A stretch of DNA of 49,225 nt. Source: CBFIDE01 sp965661265. GTDB taxonomy: Bacteria > Bacteroidota > Bacteroidia > Flavobacteriales > Schleiferiaceae. The notes under the pieces were generated by a model. It made no database searches. It had not been told where the DNA came from and was given only the letters and a program-made list of their open reading frames with translations. Positions 16,970-24,759 of the stretch are shown piece by piece (the stretch's first letter is position 1; every line of letters starts with the position of its first letter). The DNA is taken from positions 1-49,225 of the forward strand of contig CBFIDE010000015.1 of the NCBI GenBank assembly GCA_965661265.1, in the 5' to 3' direction. The translations under genes were made by a program, and so were the position numbers.

Positions 16970-17908
16970 CTAAAAAAGCAATTTAAATCTCATAAACCCA
17001 AAAGCATGGTGATAGGCCCCAACAAACTCCCTATTGTTCCAAATCCATCCATATTCCAGTTCAAAATTTTTGCATGAGGCTCTAAGGCCATACTCTAATC
17101 GGTATCTTACTTTCTGAATCTCATTCCTTTGAACGATATGGTTATTTTGGTCTTTTAGAAAAAGCCCGCCCTCTAAGGTAGCATTATAAATCTGGTAACC
17201 CACGAGGCCTTCTGCATAAATCATAATTCCCCAATGAGAAGAAAGGATATCTAGTGAATTTGAGTAATTATCTTCAAAAATTCCAAATTCAATACCATTA
17301 CCAATAAATGCTTGGGTAACCTTACTTCCAAGATTCAAATCCAAATGACTGTATACATTGATATTATTAGAAGAATAATAGGCCTTTTCATAATCCAAAT
17401 TATACTGAACAATGAGATCATGGCCAATTTGATTGCTCCAAGCCTTTACCGAATCGGAATGTGGCGTCAAGCTGTGGATGAAGTTCTGGATATATTGTCC
17501 TCCGGAATATTCACCTATAAATCCTATTTCAAAATTTGATTCCAATTTGAACTTTGATTCGCTATCAGCATAAACCGAACCTTGTTTTAAACTTAAAGAA
17601 GATGCAAATGGTCTATCCCATTCAAGAATAACAGGACTGTTTAGTTTATCGCCGGTATACATTTCCTGAACAATTTCTATGTATGAAACCGCATCACTTC
17701 TTTTGGAATAAGGTAAAATTAAAGCTACCGGTGACTTCTTGAGTAAATCAGAGCTAAATTTCAAATTAAGCCCATTACTAAAATAGCGATCTGATTGACT
17801 TTGGAAATCCATAATATCATTAGATAGACCAAACTCTACTCTTCTTTCTTGCGCATAGGTACTGACACCAAGTATGAACATTATTAATATGGAGAAAACC
17901 CGTCTCAT
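16970..17908 (-). CDS. LpxR-like lipid A deacylase family outer-membrane protein (DUF2219)
   Basis: Outer-membrane beta-barrel with signal peptide MRRVFSILIMFILGVSTYAQ, 312 residues. The LpxR/DUF2219 pattern is visible: an N-terminal strand with SNDIMDF, then DRYFSNGLNLKF, and W-S-N-Q-I-G-H in the middle, followed by alternating strands ending in F (MRFKLLF). Known LpxR removes the 3' acyloxyacyl group of lipid A in a calcium-dependent manner. The ND pair and the His in this copy are compatible, but the family has many uncharacterised members. The frame extends to a Met at 17956, but the promoter at 17923-17950 lies within that extension, so ATG 17908 is the start. Confidence 0.72.
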   Translation of the reverse strand: MRRVFSILIMFILGVSTYAQERRVEFGLSNDIMDFQSQSDRYFSNGLNLKFSSDLLKKSPVALILPYSKRSDAVSYIEIVQEMYTGDKLNSPVILEWDRPFASSLSLKQGSVYADSESKFKLESNFEIGFIGEYSGGQYIQNFIHSLTPHSDSVKAWSNQIGHDLIVQYNLDYEKAYYSSNNINVYSHLDLNLGSKVTQAFIGNGIEFGIFEDNYSNSLDILSSHWGIMIYAEGLVGYQIYNATLEGGLFLKDQNNHIVQRNEIQKVRYRLEYGLRASCKNFELEYGWIWNNREFVGAYHHAFGFMRFKLLF

Positions 17909-17922
17909 CTTAAGTATGAGTT

Positions 17923-17950
17923 CAAAAATAGTACCAATAGACTTAAACAA
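17923..17950 (-). promoter_or_regulatory. Bacteroidota-type promoter of the LpxR-like/SDR operon
   Basis: On the minus strand, TTG (17950-17948) and TATTTTTG (17930-17923) are separated by 17 bases, the consensus arrangement. The start codon follows 15 bases after the -7 box, giving a very short leader. Confidence 0.7.
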
Positions 17951-18009
17951 AAGCATTAATGATTATAAGGAAAGTTAAAGCAGATGCGTAGGGAATGATA
18001 TAAATGTAT

Positions 18010-18021
18010 TAACAGCTGTTA
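18010..18021. promoter_or_regulatory. Perfect 12-bp palindrome upstream of the LpxR-like promoter
   Basis: TAACAGCTGTTA is self-complementary and lies 60 bases upstream of the -33 element. It is a candidate operator; no regulator can be assigned. Confidence 0.25.
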
Positions 18022-18110
18022 GAGTGTAAGTTAGGTCAAAATATTGAATTAAAAGTTTTACACTACTATATCGTTCACTCTAAATTCATATTGATTTAAT
18101 AATTCCAATT

Positions 18111-18272
18111 TTAAGAATTCGAATCAGATTTAGATTTAGATTTAAATTGAGATTGACATGATTTGCTACAATACTTAACCTCTGGCCAAGACCTTTCCCA
18201 TTTTTTTCTCCAATTAAACGGTCTTTTGCAATTTATACATACTTTAGAATCTAAGTGCGGTTTTTTATGCAT
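18111..18272 (-). CDS. DUF2256 zinc-ribbon protein, photolyase-associated
   Basis: Small protein of 53 residues beginning MHKKPHLDSKVCINCKRPF. It has the DUF2256 pattern: Cys pair C12/C15, the aromatic-basic stretch FNWRKKWERSWPEVKYC and Cys pair C35/C39, predicted to bind zinc. The tail is a run of KS dipeptides. The ATG lies inside the end of the permuted photolyase gene (eight-base overlap, GATGCATAA), so translation is coupled. DUF2256 genes are regularly found next to photolyase/cryptochrome genes; their biochemical role is not established as far as I know. Confidence 0.9.
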   Translation of the reverse strand: MHKKPHLDSKVCINCKRPFNWRKKWERSWPEVKYCSKSCQSQFKSKSKSDSNS

Positions 18273-19368
18273 CTTGAACGTAAGACTTGAGCTGTTTTCT
18301 TCCTTGCTTCCAAAACGGAAAGAAAGAATTCAGCTTGTTTTGAACATTAAACATCCAATCCCTTTCATCCATTTTACCTTCCCAGTTTTCAGAAAAGGGA
18401 TGTTCCTTAAAAATAAACTCTTCAGTTTTTACTTCTTTTTTGAGATCAGAATAAGTACCAAAATAAAACTGAATATCACCAATATTTTGGGCTAAAGAGA
18501 TGATAAAATCAATAACATTTGGAGCAATTGGATAAAGTTCTAGTTGTTCTCTATCAAATAAAAGCACCCTATTTACCTTTTCATCTGATCGCCAATTAGG
18601 ATCTAGATTATAAGTTGTATAAATTAATGTTGGAATTTCAGGCTTTAGAATTAGGGGCTTGAACTTTAGATTGATAACTTCTGGTTCAAAAGAGTCTAAC
18701 TCTAAAAGTTGTGGAGGACACTCCACAGTGGCCAATTCTTCATAGGTACTATCTAAAAAACTACCTAATTGCTTGGTACGAGAATAATGGTTGATATTCT
18801 CTTGATTTACCAAATACTTTTTATTAGAATTAGTGCCAGCTACCCACTGCCAACTAAGTGCATTACTAGCCCAATCTCCATCTAATAAGTGATAATACAT
18901 CCATTTTGCAGGCTGCAACCAGTGAGCCCCGCCAATATTACATTCAATACTAGCTGTATACATTCTCATATGATTATGCATATAGCCCGTCTTTTTTAAA
19001 AGGTCGATATGATCATCTACAGCATTTATGCCTGTTGTAGAATTTAATAGAGCCTGTGAAATTTTCTGATGACGTAGTTTAGATTGGGAATTCTTCACAT
19101 CCAAATCTATATTTCCTATTGACTTCCATTGAAGCTGCCAAAAATCTCGCCAAGCTAATTCTTGAATAAACTTCTCTATTCGAAATGGGTCAAATCCATT
19201 TTTTAAAAGTCTTTCAAGCACAAATTTTGTGGAAATTACTCCTCTAGAAATATAAGGAGAAAGATAAGATACTGATCCATCTAGGTAGTTTCTATCTTTA
19301 GAGTACTTAATAGGATCTACGGCATCAATTCTTTCTAAAATCTCCCGCCATTGCGTTGGAAAAATCAC
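18265..19368 (-). CDS. Photolyase-like FAD protein with permuted domain order
   Basis: Photolyase/cryptochrome-family protein of 367 residues that starts directly with the helical FAD-binding domain. Recognisable motifs: LSPYISRGVIST (36-47), FIQELAWRDFW (67-77), TGYMHNHMRMYTASI (127-141), LLDGDWASNALSWQWVAG (161-178) and NQENIN (188-193). The usual N-terminal alpha/beta antenna domain is missing. Residues 246-320 (TLIYTTYNLDP..., NRVLLFDREQLELYPIAPNVIDFI, FYFGTYSDLKK) read like a Rossmann-type alpha/beta fold similar in layout to that antenna domain, but placed after the FAD domain. The gene overlaps TIGR03643 upstream by four bases and DUF2256 downstream by eight. Role inferred: light-dependent DNA repair or signalling; substrate unknown. 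Confidence 0.85.
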   Translation of the reverse strand: MIFPTQWREILERIDAVDPIKYSKDRNYLDGSVSYLSPYISRGVISTKFVLERLLKNGFDPFRIEKFIQELAWRDFWQLQWKSIGNIDLDVKNSQSKLRHQKISQALLNSTTGINAVDDHIDLLKKTGYMHNHMRMYTASIECNIGGAHWLQPAKWMYYHLLDGDWASNALSWQWVAGTNSNKKYLVNQENINHYSRTKQLGSFLDSTYEELATVECPPQLLELDSFEPEVINLKFKPLILKPEIPTLIYTTYNLDPNWRSDEKVNRVLLFDREQLELYPIAPNVIDFIISLAQNIGDIQFYFGTYSDLKKEVKTEEFIFKEHPFSENWEGKMDERDWMFNVQNKLNSFFPFWKQGRKQLKSYVQDA

Positions 19369-19643
19369 CTTTTTGAGATCTTATTATTACTGATAGACCT
19401 TTGCCTTGAGCATTTGAATCGATTAATCTCATTGGATCTTTTTGCAAGATGCTTTTTACTTACACCGCTGTTCACCCTTTTCCTCCAAAGCTTGAAGCTC
19501 GATTCTTTTAACTCAGATCGCATTAACTTGATAACATCGGCCTCAGCCAAACCAAATTGATACTTAATTGCCTCAAAGGGAGTTCTATCCTCCCAAGCCA
19601 TCTCAATAACTCTATCTAATTTTTCTAGTTTTAAATCTTTCAT
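19365..19643 (-). CDS. TIGR03643 (DUF2805) family protein, photolyase-associated
   Basis: Basic protein of 92 residues. The conserved core is IEMAWEDRTPFEAIKYQFGL, AEADVIKLMRSELK, SSFKLWRKRV, a helix-turn-helix-like pattern. The basic C-terminal tail (residues 62-92) suggests nucleic-acid contact, an inference. Family members sit beside photolyase genes in many bacteria. It is the first gene of a three-gene, translationally coupled unit with the permuted photolyase and DUF2256 genes. Confidence 0.88.
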   Translation of the reverse strand: MKDLKLEKLDRVIEMAWEDRTPFEAIKYQFGLAEADVIKLMRSELKESSFKLWRKRVNSGVSKKHLAKRSNEINRFKCSRQRSISNNKISKR

Positions 19644-19694
19644 GCTGAAGTTCTAGCTATAAAACTGAAAGATTTAAAGATTGTTCAAATCAAT

Positions 19695-20480
19695 TTATCT
19701 AGAATATGGAATATGATTAAGAATATACTTCAATGTTTCTAACCTTGCCTCAGTTTTCTTATCTGCATCAATGATTACCCATGGATTTTCTGGGCTATTG
19801 CAATGCTCAAACATTTTTTGCTTATAAGCTGTATAATCATCCCAAAGTTCTTGAGCCCTTTCATCTACTGGAGACATTTTCCACTTTTTTAAAGGGTTGG
19901 ATCTGATTTCATCAAACCTTTCAGCTTGTTTTTCTTTTGAAATTGAAAAATAGAATTTTAATAGATAAGTATCTGACTCTATGAGCATTCGTTCAAATTC
20001 GTTCACTTGCCCCATAAAGGTTTCGTACTCCTTAACTGTACAAAATCCATTTACCGGCTCAACAATGGCTCTATTGTACCAAGATCTATCAAAGAATACC
20101 ATTTCACCTGGCTTAGGTAATTTATTTACATAACGTTGAAAGTACCATTGACCCTTTTCTTCTTCGATAGGTTTAGGCAATGCCACTATTCTATAAAATC
20201 TGGGGTTGATATGAGCAGTAATTCTTCTAATGGCCCCACCCTTTCCAGCTGAGTCTCTACCTTCAAATAAAATAACAATTTTCTTATTATTATTGATAAC
20301 CCAGTCCTGCAAAGCGATTAGTTCCGCTTGAAGTTCTCTTAGCTCTGTCTCATATTTTGTCATTCTCAGAGTCTTCTCAATACTAACCTTTTTATCAGCG
20401 ATTAAATACTTAAGCCCAATTTTAGAGTTCAGTAATTTAATGTCGTCGTCGGTTAGGTCGTTTATATTAAAATCATCCAT
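19695..20480 (-). CDS. ppk2: Polyphosphate kinase 2 family protein, second copy
   Basis: PPK2 enzyme of 261 residues that uses polyphosphate to phosphorylate nucleotides. Walker A GRDSAGKGG is near residue 75, the lid-module region contains KGQWYFQRYV, and Walker B is FFDRSWYNRAIVEPV near residue 130. It belongs to the one-domain PPK2 type, most like class I (NDP phosphorylation), which cannot be settled by eye. The translation frame opens with GTG at 20483 directly after the upstream stop codon; ATG 20480 is the more likely start. It has an acidic N-terminal extension (DDFNINDLTDDD) that the neighbouring paralogue lacks. Confidence 0.93.
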   Translation of the reverse strand: MDDFNINDLTDDDIKLLNSKIGLKYLIADKKVSIEKTLRMTKYETELRELQAELIALQDWVINNNKKIVILFEGRDSAGKGGAIRRITAHINPRFYRIVALPKPIEEEKGQWYFQRYVNKLPKPGEMVFFDRSWYNRAIVEPVNGFCTVKEYETFMGQVNEFERMLIESDTYLLKFYFSISKEKQAERFDEIRSNPLKKWKMSPVDERAQELWDDYTAYKQKMFEHCNSPENPWVIIDADKKTEARLETLKYILNHIPYSR

Positions 20481-20483
20481 CAC

Positions 20484-21329
20484 TTAAATATCAATCTGTT
20501 CAATATGTCTGTAATACCTTGAAATTACATTAGGATCAGGGCTAACCGTTGTATTGGCTTCCTGCTTTCCTTCATACTCAAATTTTGAAAGCAAGTACCG
20601 CATGCTCTCTAATCTCGCTACTTTTTTATCATTTGTTTTTACGATGACCCACGGACTAAATGTGGTGTGTGTTTTTGCGAACATTTGTTCTTTATAGAAA
20701 GTATATCGGTCCCATAGCTCTTGCCCTAGTTTATCAACTGGACTAAACTTCCACATTTTAAGGGCATTACCTTGCCGAGATGCAAAGCGCTTCTTTTGTT
20801 CTTGTTTAGAAATTGAAAACCAGAATTTGATAACCACTACCCCATCTTCATACAGCATATGCTCAAAGCTCGGAACCTGAAGCATAAATTGATTGTATTG
20901 CTGTTCATCACAAAAGTCCATCACAGGTTCTACAACTGCTCTGTTATACCAAGAGCGATCAAAAAAAACAATTTCACCTGGATCAGGAAGCTCTTTAATA
21001 TACCTCCTAAAATACCATTGGCCTTTTTCCACCTCTGTTGGCTTGGATAATGCTACAACCCTTATAGTTCTAGGATTAAGATGTTCTGTAAATCTTTTTA
21101 TGGAACCTCCTTTTCCTGCAGCATCCCTTCCTTCAAAAAGAATGGCAACTCTTAGCTGCTTTTTCTCTACCCAATGCTGAAGCTTCACTAGTTCAGCTTG
21201 TAATAACTTCAGTTCCTCTACATAAAGTAAGTTACCAAGGGCTTTGCTTATAGAAATATCTTTTTCCTCAGCAAGCTGAATAATATCCTTTCTTTTTTCA
21301 AAACTTGCAAAATCTTCTTTTGTAAACAT
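20484..21329 (-). CDS. ppk2: Polyphosphate kinase 2 family protein, first copy
   Basis: Second PPK2 paralogue, 281 residues, transcribed before the other. Walker A GRDAAGKGG (67-75), KGQWYFRRYI and FFDRSWYNRAVVEPV (Walker B, 122-136) are all intact. The C-terminal extension (about residues 255-281, KQEANTTVSPDPNVISRYYRHIEQ) is absent from its neighbour. The two genes abut with at most three bases between them and have moderate identity, indicating an old duplication. Co-expression suggests complementary substrates (for example adenine versus guanine nucleotides) or a hetero-oligomer, both inferences. Confidence 0.93.
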   Translation of the reverse strand: MFTKEDFASFEKRKDIIQLAEEKDISISKALGNLLYVEELKLLQAELVKLQHWVEKKQLRVAILFEGRDAAGKGGSIKRFTEHLNPRTIRVVALSKPTEVEKGQWYFRRYIKELPDPGEIVFFDRSWYNRAVVEPVMDFCDEQQYNQFMLQVPSFEHMLYEDGVVVIKFWFSISKQEQKKRFASRQGNALKMWKFSPVDKLGQELWDRYTFYKEQMFAKTHTTFSPWVIVKTNDKKVARLESMRYLLSKFEYEGKQEANTTVSPDPNVISRYYRHIEQIDI

Positions 21330-21484
21330 GTCTTAATTAATCTCTTGTAAAGTTCCTAAATGTTTCTCTATTCTAAGAATTTAAAGCAATGAATTTTTAT
21401 GTTTTCTCTTTAAACAAGCTCTTAAAAATAAGTCTTAACTATTAGTTAATAAAGTAATCCAACTAAAAATGATAGTAATACTAT

Positions 21485-21492
21485 TATATTTG
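21485..21492 (+). promoter_or_regulatory. Candidate -7 box of the export operon
   Basis: TATATTTG matches TAnnTTTG perfectly and lies 18 bases before the ATG of the small ORF at 21510. No TTG is found at the ideal upstream distance, so the call rests on the -7 box and position. Confidence 0.5.
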
Positions 21493-21509
21493 CGAATAAT
21501 TAACAATGT

Positions 21510-21677
21510 ATGTGGAATTTGTGTTTAATAAATTCTTTAGAAATAGATAAGATGAGGAGCAGAAGAAAAGGCTTTTCACGCTATCTTGTACAAAATTTAA
21601 TATCGCAATTGGTAGTGACTATTGGTTGTGATATTTTTAGATGGAGTAGAATCGACAATACCGAAATTCTGAAGTAA
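21510..21677 (+). CDS. Small 55-residue ORF leading the export operon
   Basis: ATG at 21510 opens 55 codons (MWNLCLINSLEIDK, then MRSRRKGFSRYLVQNL...), ending in TAA one base before the ATG of the ABC gene. An internal ATG at 21552 would give 41 residues. It is basic in the middle (RSRRKGFSR), followed by a short hydrophobic stretch (LISQLVVTIGCDIF). I do not recognise the family. No double-glycine leader is present, so it is not an obvious exported bacteriocin-like peptide. Position right after a -7 box and one-base spacing to the next gene argue for translation, as a real small protein or a coupling leader ORF. Confidence 0.45.
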   Translation: MWNLCLINSLEIDKMRSRRKGFSRYLVQNLISQLVVTIGCDIFRWSRIDNTEILK

Positions 21678-21678
21678 T

Positions 21679-23394
21679 ATGAGTGATGAAACTATTACAC
21701 CTTTAAAAAGATTTTGGCGCCTGCTAAAACCAGATCAGCAGGAAATTACCAATGTATACGTATATTCTATTTTCAATGGATTGGTTAATCTATCTCTGCC
21801 ATTAGGTATTCAGGCAATTATAAATTTTATACAAAGTGGTAGAGTTAGTACATCCTGGATAGTTTTAGTATTCATTGTTGTTTCTGGTGTAGCTATCACT
21901 GGGGTACTACAGATTTTTCAATTAAGAATTACTGAGAATTTACAGCAAAAAATATTTGCCCGGTCTGCCTTTGACTTTGCTTACAGAATGCCAAGGATGA
22001 AAATGGAGGAACTTTATAGACATTATGCTCCTGAGCTAATGAATCGTTTTTTTGATATTATTTCTGTTCAAAAAGGTCTTTCTAAAATTCTAATTGACTT
22101 TAGTACAGCTTTACTCCAAGTACTTTTTGGCTTAATTCTGCTCTCTCTTTATCATCCATTCTTCATTATTTTTAGTGTTGTTCTTTTCATTCTACTTTAT
22201 GGAATTTTCAGAATTACAGGAAGGCAAGGACTAGCCACTAGTTTAAAGGAATCTAAGTATAAATATCAAGTGGCTCATTGGTTAGAAGAGGTAGCCAGAA
22301 CACATATAACTTTTAAGCTTGCTGGTAAAACTGATTTACCACTTACCAATGTTAATGAGAAGGTTGAAAAATACATCCACTCAAGAGAGAGTCACTTTAA
22401 AGTTTTGGTAAAGCAGTATTCTCTACTTGTTTTCTTCAAGGTTTTAGTAGCTACCAGTTTATTGGCTATCGGAGGTATATTGGTTATTGATCAGCAAATG
22501 AACATTGGTCAATTTGTGGCTGCAGAAATTATTATTCTATTGGTGATGAACTCTGTTGAGAAGCTTATACTCAGCATGGAAACCATTTACGACATTTTAA
22601 CTTCTTTAGAAAAAATTGGACAGGTTACTGATTTAGAACTTGAGAAGTCCGGCAATATGGACATCATTAGCGAATGTAAAACTGAAGGCTTAAAAGTTGA
22701 TATGGTTGACGTTCAGTTCAGCTACCCAGGACAAACTAAGAAAACCCTAAACAAGTTTAATTTAAGCATTCCATCCGGCCAAAAATTGGTTATCAATGGA
22801 TGCAATGGTGTCGGTAAGTCTACTTTGCTTCACCTTCTCTCTGGCTTATATGAAATACAAGAAGGAACTATAAGCTATGACGGTTTGCCAAAATCTAATC
22901 TTGATATAAACTCCTTGAGGAGTATTATTGGAGATTATCTTTCTCAGGAAGATTTGTTTGAAGCTAGCTTATTGGAAAACATAACCATGGGAAGACCTGA
23001 GGCTACTTTTGATCGAGTGAAATGGTGTATTAAAAACCTAGGATTAGAGCCATTCATTAATGAACTTCCAGAGGCATTTGATACAATCTTAGGCCCTGAA
23101 GGTAAGAAGCTACCAAGAAATATTATTCAAAGATTACTAATCGCAAGAAGCATCGTTGTTCAGCCTAAATTACTTTTACTAGAAGATGCTTTTGAGCATA
23201 TTCAAGCTGAGGATAAAAAACAAATTATTGATTTTCTAATGGATTCAAATAACCCTTGGACCTTAGTAGCTGTGTCAAATAACAACTATGTAGCTCAAAA
23301 ATCAGATCGAGTAGTAGTTATGGACAATGGCGCTAATATACTGAGCGGAACTTATGATGAAGTAAAGAATCATTCTTCATTTAAAAAAGACTAA
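21679..23394 (+). CDS. ABC exporter-like protein with degenerate ATPase motifs
   Basis: Half-transporter of 571 residues: an exporter-type transmembrane domain (about 20-310) fused to an ABC domain (about 338-560), like type I secretion ABC proteins without a peptidase domain. Walker A G-C-N-G-V-G-K380-S-T and Q-loop Q423 are normal. The signature that should read LSGGQ is LPRNI (478-482), still followed by QR. Walker B reads LLLLED (E502-D503), with the usual D and E exchanged. The H-loop histidine is N534. These changes predict weak or absent ATP hydrolysis, or a requirement for a partner subunit that is not encoded here. Partners are HlyD (three bases downstream) and TolC. Confidence 0.85.
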   Translation: MSDETITPLKRFWRLLKPDQQEITNVYVYSIFNGLVNLSLPLGIQAIINFIQSGRVSTSWIVLVFIVVSGVAITGVLQIFQLRITENLQQKIFARSAFDFAYRMPRMKMEELYRHYAPELMNRFFDIISVQKGLSKILIDFSTALLQVLFGLILLSLYHPFFIIFSVVLFILLYGIFRITGRQGLATSLKESKYKYQVAHWLEEVARTHITFKLAGKTDLPLTNVNEKVEKYIHSRESHFKVLVKQYSLLVFFKVLVATSLLAIGGILVIDQQMNIGQFVAAEIIILLVMNSVEKLILSMETIYDILTSLEKIGQVTDLELEKSGNMDIISECKTEGLKVDMVDVQFSYPGQTKKTLNKFNLSIPSGQKLVINGCNGVGKSTLLHLLSGLYEIQEGTISYDGLPKSNLDINSLRSIIGDYLSQEDLFEASLLENITMGRPEATFDRVKWCIKNLGLEPFINELPEAFDTILGPEGKKLPRNIIQRLLIARSIVVQPKLLLLEDAFEHIQAEDKKQIIDFLMDSNNPWTLVAVSNNNYVAQKSDRVVVMDNGANILSGTYDEVKNHSSFKKD

Positions 23395-23397
23395 CCG

Positions 23398-24759
23398 ATG
23401 TTGAATATTTCAAAAAACCGAGTGGATTCAGAAATAAAACAAGAGAACTATAGTTCTTTAGTTTTGGCTGAATCAAAGGTATCTTCCAAGGTCTTCTTGA
23501 AACTTTTGAGCGGTCTTTTTCTCTTAGGTTTTATTATGCTTTTCATTCCATGGACTCAAAATATTGTTTCTAAAGGAAATGTAACTACCCTAAAACCAAG
23601 TCAGAGGCCTCAAACTATTCATTCTGTTATCGCTGGTAGAATAGAAAGCTGGCATGTTCAAGAAGGAGACCTGGTAGATAAGGGAGATACCATTTTGTTT
23701 ATTTCAGAAATAAAAGATGAATACTTTGACCCTAATTTATTATTGAGAACAGAGGAGCAGCTGAAGTCTAAGGAAATGTCGGTTAACTCTTATATGGAAA
23801 AAGTTAAGGCCTTAGACAATCAAATTGACGCCTTGGTGCAAACATCTAAACTCAAATTAGAGCAGACCAAGAACAAACTACTTCAGTCTAAACTTAAAGT
23901 AGCTAGCGATAGCATCGATTTTCAGGCGGCAAAAATAAATTACAGAATCGTTACTGATCAATATGATCGTATGGTGCAATTGTATAATGATGGTTTAAAA
24001 TCTAAGACTGACTTAGAGAATAGAAATCTTAAAACTCAAGAAGCGCAGGCCAAAATGATATCCGCCGAAAATAAATTATTGACTTCAAAAAATGAAGTCA
24101 TCAATGCCATGGTAGAAATGACCTCAATACAAGCCCAGTATCGAGATGATATCGCGAAAGCGGAATCTGATAAGTATACCGCCTTATCTAGTATGTATGA
24201 CGCAGAAGCTGTAGTTACCAAGCTGCAAAATCAATATATGAACTATGAAGTTAGATCTGGTCTCTATTATATCACCGCTCCACAGGCAGGATATATCACC
24301 AAGACAATCCAGTCTGGGCTAGGAGAAACTATCAAAGAGGGGGAACAGATTGTGAGTATCATGCCAGCGCAGTATGATTTATCTCTTGCTATGTTTATTA
24401 GACCTATTGATTTACCCTTACTGGAAATTGGTCAAGAAGTAAGGATCCAATTTGATGGATGGCCGGCAATTGTTTTCTCTGGATGGCCAAACACTAGCTA
24501 TGGTACCTATGGAGGAAAAGTTTTTGCCATAGATAATTTTACAAGTGAGAATGGAATGTATAGAGTATTAGTTCAGCCGGATCCAAATGATCATGAATGG
24601 CCCGATGCTTTAAGAGTTGGAGCCGGAACTAGAACTATGGTTTTACTGAAAGACGTTCCTATTTGGTATGAGCTTTGGCGTCAGGTTAATGGGTTCCCTC
24701 CGGACTATTACAAACAAAATGAAGTAAGTGCTGACAAATCAAAGACGGTAAAGAAATGA
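23398..24759 (+). CDS. HlyD-family membrane fusion protein
   Basis: Periplasmic adaptor of a type I secretion-like system, 453 residues. A short cytoplasmic N-terminus is followed by a membrane helix (about 32-52), a lipoyl-like half motif (HSVIAGRIESWHVQEGDLVDKGDTILFIS, in two parts around 75-103), a long coiled-coil hairpin (about 115-275), and the second lipoyl half with a beta-barrel (YITAPQAGYITKTIQSGLGETIKEGEQIV onward). It would bridge the ABC protein and the TolC-family channel. Its stop codon overlaps the TolC start by four bases (ATGA). Confidence 0.92.
   Translation: MLNISKNRVDSEIKQENYSSLVLAESKVSSKVFLKLLSGLFLLGFIMLFIPWTQNIVSKGNVTTLKPSQRPQTIHSVIAGRIESWHVQEGDLVDKGDTILFISEIKDEYFDPNLLLRTEEQLKSKEMSVNSYMEKVKALDNQIDALVQTSKLKLEQTKNKLLQSKLKVASDSIDFQAAKINYRIVTDQYDRMVQLYNDGLKSKTDLENRNLKTQEAQAKMISAENKLLTSKNEVINAMVEMTSIQAQYRDDIAKAESDKYTALSSMYDAEAVVTKLQNQYMNYEVRSGLYYITAPQAGYITKTIQSGLGETIKEGEQIVSIMPAQYDLSLAMFIRPIDLPLLEIGQEVRIQFDGWPAIVFSGWPNTSYGTYGGKVFAIDNFTSENGMYRVLVQPDPNDHEWPDALRVGAGTRTMVLLKDVPIWYELWRQVNGFPPDYYKQNEVSADKSKTVKK

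Noticed and set aside
18163..18495. Plus-strand ORF of 110 codons over DUF2256 and the permuted photolyase
   Set aside because: Antisense to two coupled genes with clear motifs.
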